Source: Lachnoclostridium edouardi (lineage in GTDB: Bacteria; Bacillota; Clostridia; Lachnospirales; Lachnospiraceae). From it: a DNA stretch of 64,000 nucleotides. A model generated the notes under the pieces. It ran no database searches. It was not told the origin of the DNA and was given only the letters and a program-made list of their open reading frames with translations. Positions 51,211 to 61,415 of the stretch are shown piece by piece. The translations under genes and the position numbers were made by a program. The DNA lies in contig NZ_OESQ01000001.1 of assembly GCF_900240245.1 (NCBI RefSeq), forward strand, positions 1,786,001 through 1,850,000, written 5' to 3'. How positions within the stretch are numbered: position 1 is the stretch's first letter; each line of letters begins with the position of its first letter.

Positions 51211-52119
51211 TTATTCTGCAGGAATAGGAGTTAAATTGGCATCCTCAATCAGTTTTTGTCCTTCTTCAGAATATACAAACTTAAAAAAGTCCTGAACTAA
51301 TTCATTTTGCTCATCTATTGGCTTCATTGTAGCCATTACCATAGTTTTATTTAAAATATAACTGCCGTTTTGAACATTTTCCTTTGTAGGCTCTACGCCT
51401 TCCACAGATAATCCTACTACGCTGTCGTCTAAAAGAGCCAGAGAACAGTATCCAATAGCGCCTTCTGTCTCTCCCACCTTTGCCATTACAGCTCCTGAGC
51501 CGCTTAACTCATTTGCATATTTACACTGACCTACAATCTCCAGAATTTCCTCAAAAGGATCTCTTGTGCCGGAACCAGCCTCATGGCCTACTACAATAAT
51601 AGGCATATCAGGTCCTCCAAGCTCCTTCCAATTTTTAATAGTTCCGCAGAAAATATCTCTCAGCTGACTGCTTGTCAGGTTTTCAACTCCTGTTACAGAC
51701 AAATTTGCCACTACTGCAATCCCATCCTTTGCCACAATATTTTCTACAGCGCCCTGAGCCTTTTCCTCCTCAGTCAGGTTTCTGGATGATGTTCCAATAT
51801 CTGTAGTTCCTGATAAAAGAGCCTCCATTCCTGCAGTTGATCCTACATATTCTGCTGTAACTGATACATCCTGATTTTCCTGCATATAAGCCTCTGAAAG
51901 CAGGGTACACATCTGCTCCATAGAAGTACTTCCAACCATTTGAATATTTCCGGAAAGCCCTGCTGTTTCCTGTGATGTTTCCTGCACACTTTCATTTACT
52001 GTTTCTTTTTCAGTCGTCTGTGGAGAGCTTTCCTCTGTTTTCTGTCCACAGCCGGCAGCTGTACATACAACTGCCATTCCTATAACAAGAGATACTAAAC
52101 TTTTTTTAAGATTTCTCAT
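51211..52119 (-). CDS. PstS-like phosphate-binding lipoprotein
   Basis: 302 residues. Signal peptide with lipobox TAAGC (Cys about 24), Ser/Thr/Glu-rich linker, then the PstS-type domain: IQMVGSTSMEQMCTLLSEAY (phosphate loop), AEYVGSTAGMEALLSGTTDI, and VVGHEAGSGTRDPFEEI with Arg and Asp for phosphate. No pstCAB genes adjoin it, so it must serve an unlinked permease or act as a sensor. It lies 20 bases after the phosphohydrolase gene, on the same strand; a shared role in acquiring phosphate from phosphorus compounds is inferred. Confidence 0.8.
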   Translation of the reverse strand: MRNLKKSLVSLVIGMAVVCTAAGCGQKTEESSPQTTEKETVNESVQETSQETAGLSGNIQMVGSTSMEQMCTLLSEAYMQENQDVSVTAEYVGSTAGMEALLSGTTDIGTSSRNLTEEEKAQGAVENIVAKDGIAVVANLSVTGVENLTSSQLRDIFCGTIKNWKELGGPDMPIIVVGHEAGSGTRDPFEEILEIVGQCKYANELSGSGAVMAKVGETEGAIGYCSLALLDDSVVGLSVEGVEPTKENVQNGSYILNKTMVMATMKPIDEQNELVQDFFKFVYSEEGQKLIEDANLTPIPAE

Positions 52120-52139
52120 AATTGTCTCCTATCTGTGCT

Positions 52140-53246
52140 TTACAAGTTCATTGCCAAGGCAGCAATATCTTTACTATAATTATAAGCTTCCTCTTCTTTT
52201 TCCGGGTGAATTGTAATAAGAGGTACATTTCTTTCATAAAGAGAGCCATGTGTTCTTACATCATTAGTTTCCAGACGTTCTCCCTCTACCTCCCCAAAAG
52301 CGCAGCTCTCTGCTGCAAATAAAACATAATCTCCAATTCTGTCAGCAGGAAGATGAAACTCTTTTGCCGCTTCCGTATTAGTCATAATTTTTTCAATTTC
52401 AGGCACACTTTTAGCCAGCTTTAAAAACTCTTCAGGATTCTGATTTTTGTCCAGAAATACATATATAATTCCACCCTCCTGATAAATATGATTTTCTACA
52501 TATCTATCTTTTAAAGGAGGCAGACAGTACAAATTTAAATTTTTGTTGTCAGCCATATGCTGAAAATTAATCAATTTTGTTTTCTGGTTCATACCATGAT
52601 CTGCAGTAATATAAATTCTTCTGTCTGGATCTGCCTTATTAATCTCATTAATAAAATAATTAATATAGCGAATCTGAGCCTTTGCCTCTGAAGTCTCAGG
52701 GCCAAAGTGATGGAATACAAAATCGTTTGTTGTACAATAAACAAAATCAGGATTTTCCTTTTTCACACAAGCCAAAGCTGCCTTCATAATCCACTCAGTG
52801 CTGGAGTGATCCTGAACCTTTGGAGGCATATCCAACCCCAGCTGATCTAAAATCGCCTTGTCCGGGGTCTGAACACTAATTCCTATATCCACGCCTTCCC
52901 CATAAACTCCTAAAACTTTTCCCTTTACAGTAAGAAATGCTGTTTTTTTACCTTCCTTTTTATATGCCTGAAGAATCGTTTCCGCTTTCATAAAGCCTTT
53001 TTCTTCAATAAAGCCTTCTTCCTTAGTTTCAGGATTATAAAAATAATTTCCCACCATTTTTGTATCCTCAGGAAATTTTCCTGATAAAATACATGCATGA
53101 TTCACATTTGTTACAGAAGGAATTGCACTTTTTACTATTTTTGCAAAACCATACTCATCTGCCAGTTTATATATATCCGGCGCAGTTTCCCTTGTTAAAT
53201 ATTCCGGCGCGCAGCCATCAATTACTAAAATCATTGCTTTATCCAT
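52140..53246 (-). CDS. Alkaline-phosphatase-superfamily hydrolase, phosphonoacetate hydrolase (PhnA)-like
   Basis: 368 residues from ATG 53246 (AAAGGAGC upstream). Features of the superfamily: ILVIDGCAPEYL (metal Asp), SAIPSVTNVNHACILSGKFP (Thr nucleophile region), GNYFYNP, CTTNDFVFHHFGP, ITADHGMN (metal ligands) and a late RTHGSLYERNVPLI. These match what I recall of phosphonoacetate hydrolase; nucleotide pyrophosphatase/phosphodiesterases are the alternative. No signal peptide, so cytoplasmic. Divergent from a LysR gene over a 22-bp palindrome. PhnA of Pseudomonas is likewise under a LysR regulator, which supports the call. Confidence 0.65.
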   Translation of the reverse strand: MDKAMILVIDGCAPEYLTRETAPDIYKLADEYGFAKIVKSAIPSVTNVNHACILSGKFPEDTKMVGNYFYNPETKEEGFIEEKGFMKAETILQAYKKEGKKTAFLTVKGKVLGVYGEGVDIGISVQTPDKAILDQLGLDMPPKVQDHSSTEWIMKAALACVKKENPDFVYCTTNDFVFHHFGPETSEAKAQIRYINYFINEINKADPDRRIYITADHGMNQKTKLINFQHMADNKNLNLYCLPPLKDRYVENHIYQEGGIIYVFLDKNQNPEEFLKLAKSVPEIEKIMTNTEAAKEFHLPADRIGDYVLFAAESCAFGEVEGERLETNDVRTHGSLYERNVPLITIHPEKEEEAYNYSKDIAALAMNL

Positions 53247-53326
53247 GTGGACAGCTCCTTTCTTTTTCCCATGACCTGATTCTAACATTAATTCTTAGTA
53301 TTGAAAAATATGAATATAATATTATT

Positions 53327-53348
53327 ATTATAAGTAAATACTTATAAT
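53327..53348. promoter_or_regulatory. 22-bp palindrome, probable LysR operator
   Basis: ATTATAAGTA-AA-TACTTATAAT: perfect 10-bp arms with a 2-base centre. It lies 17 bases before the LysR ATG (53365) and about 80 before the divergent hydrolase start. LysR regulators typically bind such sites and autoregulate. Confidence 0.65.
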
Positions 53349-53364
53349 GAATTGGAGATTAAAT

Positions 53365-54273
53365 ATGACAATCAGAAACCTAGAAATTTTTGCAGAAGTA
53401 TGCCGCCATATGAATATGAGCAAAACAGCCCAAACTCTTCTGATTTCCCAGTCCTCTGTCAGCCAGGCTATTTCTTCCCTGGAAAAAGAATACAATGTAC
53501 TGCTTTTTGAACGTTTAAATCACTCTTTATATTTAACAAAAGCAGGAAAAGACCTATTATTTCTCTCTCAGCAGGTTTTAAATACCATTGAACAGCTGGA
53601 ATACCGTATGACAAATACCTCCCACCAAACTGCTTTAAATTTAGGAGTGTGCACTACTATTGGCAACAGCCTTATCCACCCATTATTAAGAACCTACAGG
53701 GAAACCTATGAAAATTCTAATATAATAGTAGAAATGAATAACAGCAAATCTCTTGAAAAAAAACTGCTTACTGCAAAACTGGACCTGGCTATTATGCAAA
53801 AAACAAAATATTCTCAGTACATTAAATACATTCCATTTTTAGAGGATGAGCTGGTTATTATCTGCTGGAGGGATCATCCTCTTGCCGGAAAAACAATTAA
53901 TATCAGGGAATTAAAAAATGAAGCTTTTATAGCCAGAGAAAAGGGAAGCGGCACAGAAATTTTCTTAGAACAGATTTTTTCTGACCACAATATAGCTTTA
54001 AAGAAAAGCTGGATTTGTAATGGCATTCACTCAGTAATACAAGCAGTTTATCACAAAGAAGGTCTGGCTATTATATCCCGTTTTTTAGTAGAAAAATATA
54101 TTTCACATCATAAGCTAGATAAAATTGAAATAGAAAATCAAAAATTTACACGTCAATTTGATTTAGCTTTTCATAAAGATAAAATCCAGGACATTCATTT
54201 CCGCCAATTTGTTGATTTATGTACTTCTTTTAATAAGGAAGAACTTATAAAATTAATTCAGGCAGAACTATAA
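53365..54273 (+). CDS. LysR-family transcriptional regulator
   Basis: 302 residues from ATG 53365 (GGAG upstream; an earlier in-frame ATG at 53347 lies in the operator). The N-terminal winged helix is standard: TIRNLEIFAEVCRHMNMSKT, then SQSSVSQAISSLEKEYNVLL. The substrate-binding domain follows (LNLGVCTTIGNSLIHPLLRT onward). It probably controls the divergent PhnA-like gene and the downstream PstS-like gene; the inducer is unknown. Confidence 0.85.
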   Translation: MTIRNLEIFAEVCRHMNMSKTAQTLLISQSSVSQAISSLEKEYNVLLFERLNHSLYLTKAGKDLLFLSQQVLNTIEQLEYRMTNTSHQTALNLGVCTTIGNSLIHPLLRTYRETYENSNIIVEMNNSKSLEKKLLTAKLDLAIMQKTKYSQYIKYIPFLEDELVIICWRDHPLAGKTINIRELKNEAFIAREKGSGTEIFLEQIFSDHNIALKKSWICNGIHSVIQAVYHKEGLAIISRFLVEKYISHHKLDKIEIENQKFTRQFDLAFHKDKIQDIHFRQFVDLCTSFNKEELIKLIQAEL

Positions 54274-54293
54274 TAATTCCGCCTGAATTAATT
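54251..54293. terminator. Bidirectional terminator overlapping the lysR stop
   Basis: AATTAATTCAGGC (54251-54263) pairs perfectly with GCCTGAATTAATT (54281-54293). The first arm lies in the last lysR codons; the convergent sortase gene ends at 54300. Confidence 0.6.
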
Positions 54294-54299
54294 TCATTA

Positions 54300-55109
54300 C
54301 TATTTTTTATTTTTCTTCACTGCCCCCACGGCAAACCTTCCATTTTCCACGTGATAGCTGCAGGTAGACAAAATCAGAATTTGTTCCCCCTCCTTGGGCA
54401 CCACATTTGTTTCGTATATAGACTTTTTCTTAAAGCTTTCTATATACCTATTTATTTCCTCCTGATTCTCCGATGCAGGTACATATTCATAATGAAATTC
54501 ACTTTCCGGAGCGTCTAAATCTGCATAAAAAGCAGAAAATATTTCATATTCTCCCATTTCATACAGATTATCAAATAAAATAACAGGATGCTGCTGAAAA
54601 AATTCTTTCTTTTCATATTCCAGTAAATCTGCAAACATAGTGCCGTTTTTCATATGATGACCGTATATTACAAGTAATTTTCCGTCTAAAACATTGCAAA
54701 AGCTATCTAAAAACGGCAGGCCGCTGTATGCATATTCCTTATTAAAATTTTTATGTAAGTAAAATTGAGGATCATCTTTTGTCTGCATCACAGGATAATT
54801 AATTCTTGTGCCGTCAATGCTGATCCATCCTGCCAAGTCCTTATTTTTCTCATAAATTGACCTGTATTTTTCTTTTATTTCATTATTTTTTTCCTCAGAA
54901 CTTAAATCTTTCTCAAAATCTGCTTTGTCTTCTGATTTATTCACCTCTTTAACTTCTGCCTCAGATACTAAAACAGCCAGCTCCTCCAGGCCTTTTTCCT
55001 CATTTTTCAGCTGACGCCAGGATTTAATAAATTTTACAGATGAATATATAAAAATAAAAAAAAGAACACATATAATCAAATAATAAAGTACCTTTTTTAA
55101 GTTTGCCAT
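54300..55109 (-). CDS. Class B sortase
   Basis: 269 residues from ATG 55109, preferred because GAGGAGAGG precedes it at 12 bases; the upstream ATG at 55136 (278 residues) is possible. N-terminal membrane anchor (VLYYLIICVLFFIFIYSSVK), a Glu/Lys-rich spacer, then the sortase barrel from about 95: SIDGTRINYPVMQTKDDPQF, VIYGHHMKNGTMFADL (catalytic His), STCSYHVENGRFAV (Cys and Arg). SrtB enzymes link NPxTN-like proteins to peptidoglycan or build pili. No substrate gene is adjacent. Confidence 0.9.
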   Translation of the reverse strand: MANLKKVLYYLIICVLFFIFIYSSVKFIKSWRQLKNEEKGLEELAVLVSEAEVKEVNKSEDKADFEKDLSSEEKNNEIKEKYRSIYEKNKDLAGWISIDGTRINYPVMQTKDDPQFYLHKNFNKEYAYSGLPFLDSFCNVLDGKLLVIYGHHMKNGTMFADLLEYEKKEFFQQHPVILFDNLYEMGEYEIFSAFYADLDAPESEFHYEYVPASENQEEINRYIESFKKKSIYETNVVPKEGEQILILSTCSYHVENGRFAVGAVKKNKK

Positions 55110-55189
55110 TTTTAATAAAATCCTCTCCTCTGTCATCTTAAATATCTTCTTAATTTTACTACATAAAATGCATTAAATAAACGCTGTTT

Positions 55190-55416
55190 TTTTACATTTC
55201 CACATAACCCACATGGTTTTCACATCTTGTCCACATGCATCAAACCCTGTTTTTTCCATTATTTCCACAGCATTATCCACATTTTGTGGATTTCTTGTGG
55301 ATAACTTCATGTGGATAAAATATTATCATTGAAAAATAGGCCGCTTTAGTATAAAATAGTATTTAGATTGGGTGTTTTTGCGCTTTCACAAGGAATACAC
55401 ATTTAGGAGAATTGAC
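55190..55416. other. oriC, part upstream of dnaA (DnaA-box cluster)
   Basis: Perfect DnaA boxes TTATCCACA or complement at 55273-55281, 55296-55304 and 55310-55318, a one-mismatch box TTGTCCACA at 55227-55235, and more divergent TTTCCACA-type copies around 55194-55270. A TATAAAAT -10-like element for dnaA lies near 55350. Strand bias of neighbouring genes switches here, supporting origin function. Confidence 0.85.
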
Positions 55417-56793
55417 ATGTTGGAAAAATTACAGGAAAAATGGGAAGAAATTCTAAATTTTATGAAAGAAGAGCATGATATTACTGATGTCTCTTTTAAT
55501 ACATGGCTGCTTCCTCTAAAATTACATTCTGTTGAAAAGGATACTGTATACTTAGTTGTGCCAGATGCTAATTTTTTAGGATATTTAAAAAAGAAATATA
55601 CTTTTCTTCTTAAAATTACAATTGAAGAAGTAACAGGCATCAAATGTGAAATTGAATTTGTAGAAGAAAGTCATATACAAGAAAAGGAAACCGCTGCTTC
55701 CCAAAGCGGTCATTTAATTCAAAAAACAGGGACGGAAGTCAGTCAGACTGCTATCCAGAATGCCAATTTAAATCCCAGATATACTTTTGATACCTTTGTA
55801 GTGGGAGCCAACAATAATTTAGCCCATGCAGCTTCTCTGGCTGTTGCAGAATCTCCAGGGGAAATCTACAACCCTCTTTTTATCTACGGAGGCGTGGGTC
55901 TTGGTAAAACCCACTTGATGCATTCCATTGCACATTTCATTTTAAAAAACAATCCAAAAGCTAAGATTTTGTACGTGACCTCTGAAAAATTTACAAATGA
56001 GCTGATTGATGCCATTAGAAATAAAAATAATATATCCACCACAGAATTCCGTGAAAAATACAGGAATAACGACGTCCTACTAATTGACGATATTCAGTTT
56101 ATTATTGGCAAGGAAAGTACTCAGGAAGAATTCTTCCATACCTTTAACGCCCTTTATGAGGCAAAAAAACAGATTATCATTTCATCGGACAAGCCGCCGA
56201 AAGAAATTGAAACTTTAGAGGAGCGTCTCCGTTCCCGGTTCGAGTGGGGACTGACTGTAGATATTCAATCTCCTGATTATGAAACTAGAATGGCTATTTT
56301 AAGGAAAAAAGAGGAGTTAGAAGGCTACAACATAGATAATGAAGTTATTAAATACATAGCTACTAATATAAAATCCAATATCCGTGAGCTGGAGGGAGCT
56401 CTCACAAAAATCGTAGCTCTTTCTAAGCTGAACAAAAAGGAAATCAACATTGAACTGGCAGAAGAAGCGTTAAAAGACCTGATTTCTCCAAATGAAGCCC
56501 ATGAGGTAACTCCGGAGCTGATTATTCAAATTGTATCTGAACACTTTGGATTAACTCCTTTAGATATTGCTTCCCAAAAGAGAAACAAGGAAATCGTATA
56601 TCCCCGCCAAATTTCCATGTATTTATGCCGCCATATGACTGACACATCTCTTCAGGAGATCGGAAAATATTTAGGCGGACGAGATCACACCACCATTATT
56701 CACGGGATGGAAAAAATAGCTGCCGATCTTTCTACTAACAGCAACCTGCAAAATACAATTGAGATCTTAAAGAAGAAAATTAATCCACAATAA
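55417..56793 (+). CDS. dnaA: Chromosomal replication initiator DnaA
   Basis: 458 residues from ATG 55417 (AGGAGA with ideal spacing; the frame is open further upstream without a ribosome site). Domain I (EKLQEKWEEILNFMKEEHDI), a linker, AAA+ domain with GGVGLGKTHLMHSI and LLIDDIQFI, and the DNA-binding domain IV with CRHMTDTSLQEIGKYLGGRD and the DHTTIIHG signature. It binds DnaA boxes in the flanking regions, melts the origin and autoregulates. Confidence 0.98.
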   Translation: MLEKLQEKWEEILNFMKEEHDITDVSFNTWLLPLKLHSVEKDTVYLVVPDANFLGYLKKKYTFLLKITIEEVTGIKCEIEFVEESHIQEKETAASQSGHLIQKTGTEVSQTAIQNANLNPRYTFDTFVVGANNNLAHAASLAVAESPGEIYNPLFIYGGVGLGKTHLMHSIAHFILKNNPKAKILYVTSEKFTNELIDAIRNKNNISTTEFREKYRNNDVLLIDDIQFIIGKESTQEEFFHTFNALYEAKKQIIISSDKPPKEIETLEERLRSRFEWGLTVDIQSPDYETRMAILRKKEELEGYNIDNEVIKYIATNIKSNIRELEGALTKIVALSKLNKKEINIELAEEALKDLISPNEAHEVTPELIIQIVSEHFGLTPLDIASQKRNKEIVYPRQISMYLCRHMTDTSLQEIGKYLGGRDHTTIIHGMEKIAADLSTNSNLQNTIEILKKKINPQ

Positions 56794-57039
56794 CTTGTGG
56801 ATGCGATGTGAGTTTTTTGTGTAAAACTTTTCCTCAATTTAACCTTGTGGATAAGTATGAAGTTCATCCTGATTTTTAAGACACTTTTTCACAACCTTAT
56901 AAACAGGACAAAGTTTGCATCAAACAAGCTTTTTCTAACTTTTACACAAACCCACAGCCCCTACTACGAATGCTACGAAAATTAACTATAAATATATATA
57001 TAAACCTGACTAACAACATAAAAGGAGTTATCAACAATT
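56794..57039. other. oriC, part between dnaA and dnaN, with AT-rich unwinding candidate
   Basis: A perfect DnaA box (complement) at 56846-56854 and weaker ones near 56782-56803. An AT-rich stretch with ATAAATATATATATAAA (about 56987-57003) may be the unwinding element. With the upstream cluster it forms a bipartite origin of Bacillus type. Confidence 0.75.
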
Positions 57040-58155
57040 ATGAAACTTATATTTAAAAAAGATCATCTTTTAAACGGACTTAATATTGTTTCTAAAGCGA
57101 TTCCATCTAAAACCACCATGTCTATACTGGAATGTGTTCTCATTGATGCTTCTGCAGATCAAATTAAACTTACAGGTAATGATATGGAAATGGGCATCGA
57201 AACAACAGTAGAGGGAGATATTTTAGAGAAAGGAAAAATTGCCCTTGATGCAAAACTTTTCTATGAAATTATAAGAAAACTGCCTGCAGGAGATGCTCAG
57301 GTTACTATTGAATCAGATGCAAAATTTAACACTACAATTACATGTGAAAATTCTGTATTTAACATTCAGGGACGGGATGGGGAGGAATTTTCTTATCTCC
57401 CTTATATAGAAAAAGATAAATATATTAGTCTGTCCCAATTTACATTAAAGGAATCCATCAGACAGACTATATTTTCCATTGCAGTAAACGACAGCAACAA
57501 AATGATGTCAGGAGAATTATTTGAAATTAAGGGAAATGAGCTGAGAGTAATTTCCTTAGACGGCCACCGCATCTCTATTAGAAAAATCATATTAAAAGAT
57601 AATTATGGAGACAACAAAGTAATTGTTCCCGGAAAGACTTTAACTGAAATCAGCAAAATTTTAAACGGCGACAATGAAAAAGAGGTTCTGATTTATTTCA
57701 GCAAAAATCATATTTTATTTGAATTTGACGATACCATTGTAGTGTCCCGCTTAATTGAAGGAGAGTATTTTAAAATTGATAATATGCTGTCCAATGATTA
57801 TGAAACAAAGGTGAGAGTAAATAAAAGGGAATTTTTGGACTGTATTGACAGATCTATGATTTTAATTAGAGAAAGCGACAGAAAGCCGATTATTCTTAAT
57901 GTTACAGATGAGAATATTGGCATCAAGGTAAAGTCTGCCTTTGGTTCTATGAATGCAGAAATAGATGTAAATAAAACTGGAAAAGACATTATGATTGCTT
58001 TTAATCCCAGATTTTTAGTGGACGCCTTAAAAGTAATTGACGATGAAACCATTGATCTTTATATGATGAATCCAAAATCCCCATGTTTTATAAGAGATGA
58101 GGAAGGAAAATACATTTATTTGATTCTTCCTGTTAATTTTATTGCGGAAAATTAA
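57040..58155 (+). CDS. dnaN: DNA polymerase III sliding clamp (beta subunit)
   Basis: 371 residues. Three clamp domains. Visible landmarks are LNGLNIVSKAIPSKTTMSIL near the N-terminus, FNIQGRDGEEFSYLPYIE, SLDGHRISIRKI and the C-terminal YIYLILPVNF that ends the family. Forms a ring dimer that tethers polymerase III. AAAGGAG before ATG; 246 bases of origin DNA separate it from dnaA. Confidence 0.97.
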   Translation: MKLIFKKDHLLNGLNIVSKAIPSKTTMSILECVLIDASADQIKLTGNDMEMGIETTVEGDILEKGKIALDAKLFYEIIRKLPAGDAQVTIESDAKFNTTITCENSVFNIQGRDGEEFSYLPYIEKDKYISLSQFTLKESIRQTIFSIAVNDSNKMMSGELFEIKGNELRVISLDGHRISIRKIILKDNYGDNKVIVPGKTLTEISKILNGDNEKEVLIYFSKNHILFEFDDTIVVSRLIEGEYFKIDNMLSNDYETKVRVNKREFLDCIDRSMILIRESDRKPIILNVTDENIGIKVKSAFGSMNAEIDVNKTGKDIMIAFNPRFLVDALKVIDDETIDLYMMNPKSPCFIRDEEGKYIYLILPVNFIAEN

Positions 58156-58164
58156 AGGAGAGCT

Positions 58165-58374
58165 ATGGAAATTATAAAATTGCGAGATGAATACATTAAA
58201 TTAGGTCAGGCCTTAAAAGCCGCCAATTTGGTAGGCTCCGGCGTAGAAGCAAAATATGCTATAGAGGACGGAACTGTAAAGGTAAACGGACAAGTAGAAT
58301 ATCAGAGAGGAAAAAAGCTGCACGACGGCGATGTGGTTGAGTTTAATGGGAATACCATTCGCATTCAGGCATAA
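58165..58374 (+). CDS. yaaA: S4-domain RNA-binding protein YaaA
   Basis: 69 residues forming a single S4 domain: LKAANLVGSGVEAKYAIEDG then VNGQVEYQRGKKL and DVVEFNG. Always encoded between dnaN and recF in Firmicutes; linked to ribosome assembly (RlbA). Gap of 9 bases after dnaN and 11 before recF. Confidence 0.93.
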   Translation: MEIIKLRDEYIKLGQALKAANLVGSGVEAKYAIEDGTVKVNGQVEYQRGKKLHDGDVVEFNGNTIRIQA

Positions 58375-58385
58375 AGGCTGATTCT

Positions 58386-59471
58386 ATGTATATTGAGTCA
58401 ATAGAACTGAAAAATTACCGGAACTATGAAGAGCTTCACATAGATCTGAACCAGGGCACTAATATTTTGTATGGAGACAACGCCCAGGGAAAGACAAACG
58501 TATTAGAATCTATTTATGTGTGCTGTACTACAAAATCCCACAGAAGCAGCAAGGACAAAGAACTGATTCAGTTTGGAGAATTAGAATCTCATATTAAGAT
58601 GCAAATCAGAAAAAATAATGTGCCTTATCGCATCGATATGCATCTGAAAAAGAATAAGACAAAAGGCATTGCAATTAACGGCATACCTATTCGGAAAGCC
58701 AGCGAGCTGTTTGGAATTGTTAATGTAGTATTCTTTTCTCCAGAAGACTTGAATTTAATAAAAAACGGGCCGGCTGAAAGAAGAAGATTTGTAGATTTGG
58801 AATTATGTCAGCTGAATAAATTATATGTTCATGCTTTGGTACAGTACAATAAAGTAGTTCTCCAGAGAAATAAGCTTTTAAAAGAATTATCATTCCGCCC
58901 GGAATATGAAGAAACTCTGGATATTTGGGATATGCAGATGGTTCAGTACGGTGCGGAGGTAATTAAATACCGGAAAGAATTTATAGATCAGTTAAGCCAG
59001 ATTGTTACTGTAATTCACAGTCAGCTTTCTGGAAACAGAGAAAATCTGACTATTGCTTATGAGCCTAATGTGCAGGCAGATGATATAGAAAACGGATTAA
59101 GAAGAAGCAGACAACAGGACATAAGACAGAAAACTACGTTAACAGGTCCTCACAGAGACGATATTTGTTTTTATGTAAATGGAATAGATATAAGAAAATT
59201 TGGCTCTCAGGGTCAGCAGAGGACTACTGCATTGTCTTTAAAGCTGGCGGAGATTGAGCTGGTAAAAAATATTATTAATGATTACCCTGTTTTGCTGTTA
59301 GACGACGTGCTGTCAGAACTGGATGGAAACAGACAAAATCATTTGCTGAATGAAATTAAACATATTCAGACTATTATTACATGTACAGGTCTGGATGAAT
59401 TTGTAAACCATAGATTTCCCATTGATAAGATATTTAAAGTGGTGGATGGAAGCGTTATTAGTGAAAATTAA
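58386..59471 (+). CDS. recF: DNA replication and repair protein RecF
   Basis: 361 residues of the SMC-like ATPase family. Walker A YGDNAQGKTNVLESIY, signature region FGSQGQQRTTALSLKLAE, Walker B LLLDDVLSELD. It loads RecA at gapped DNA with RecO and RecR. Translationally close to yaaA and gyrB (21 bases). Confidence 0.97.
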   Translation: MYIESIELKNYRNYEELHIDLNQGTNILYGDNAQGKTNVLESIYVCCTTKSHRSSKDKELIQFGELESHIKMQIRKNNVPYRIDMHLKKNKTKGIAINGIPIRKASELFGIVNVVFFSPEDLNLIKNGPAERRRFVDLELCQLNKLYVHALVQYNKVVLQRNKLLKELSFRPEYEETLDIWDMQMVQYGAEVIKYRKEFIDQLSQIVTVIHSQLSGNRENLTIAYEPNVQADDIENGLRRSRQQDIRQKTTLTGPHRDDICFYVNGIDIRKFGSQGQQRTTALSLKLAEIELVKNIINDYPVLLLDDVLSELDGNRQNHLLNEIKHIQTIITCTGLDEFVNHRFPIDKIFKVVDGSVISEN

Positions 59472-59477
59472 ACTTGA

Positions 59478-61403
<1,926 letters not shown>

Positions 61404-61415
61404 GGAGGAGAAAAT

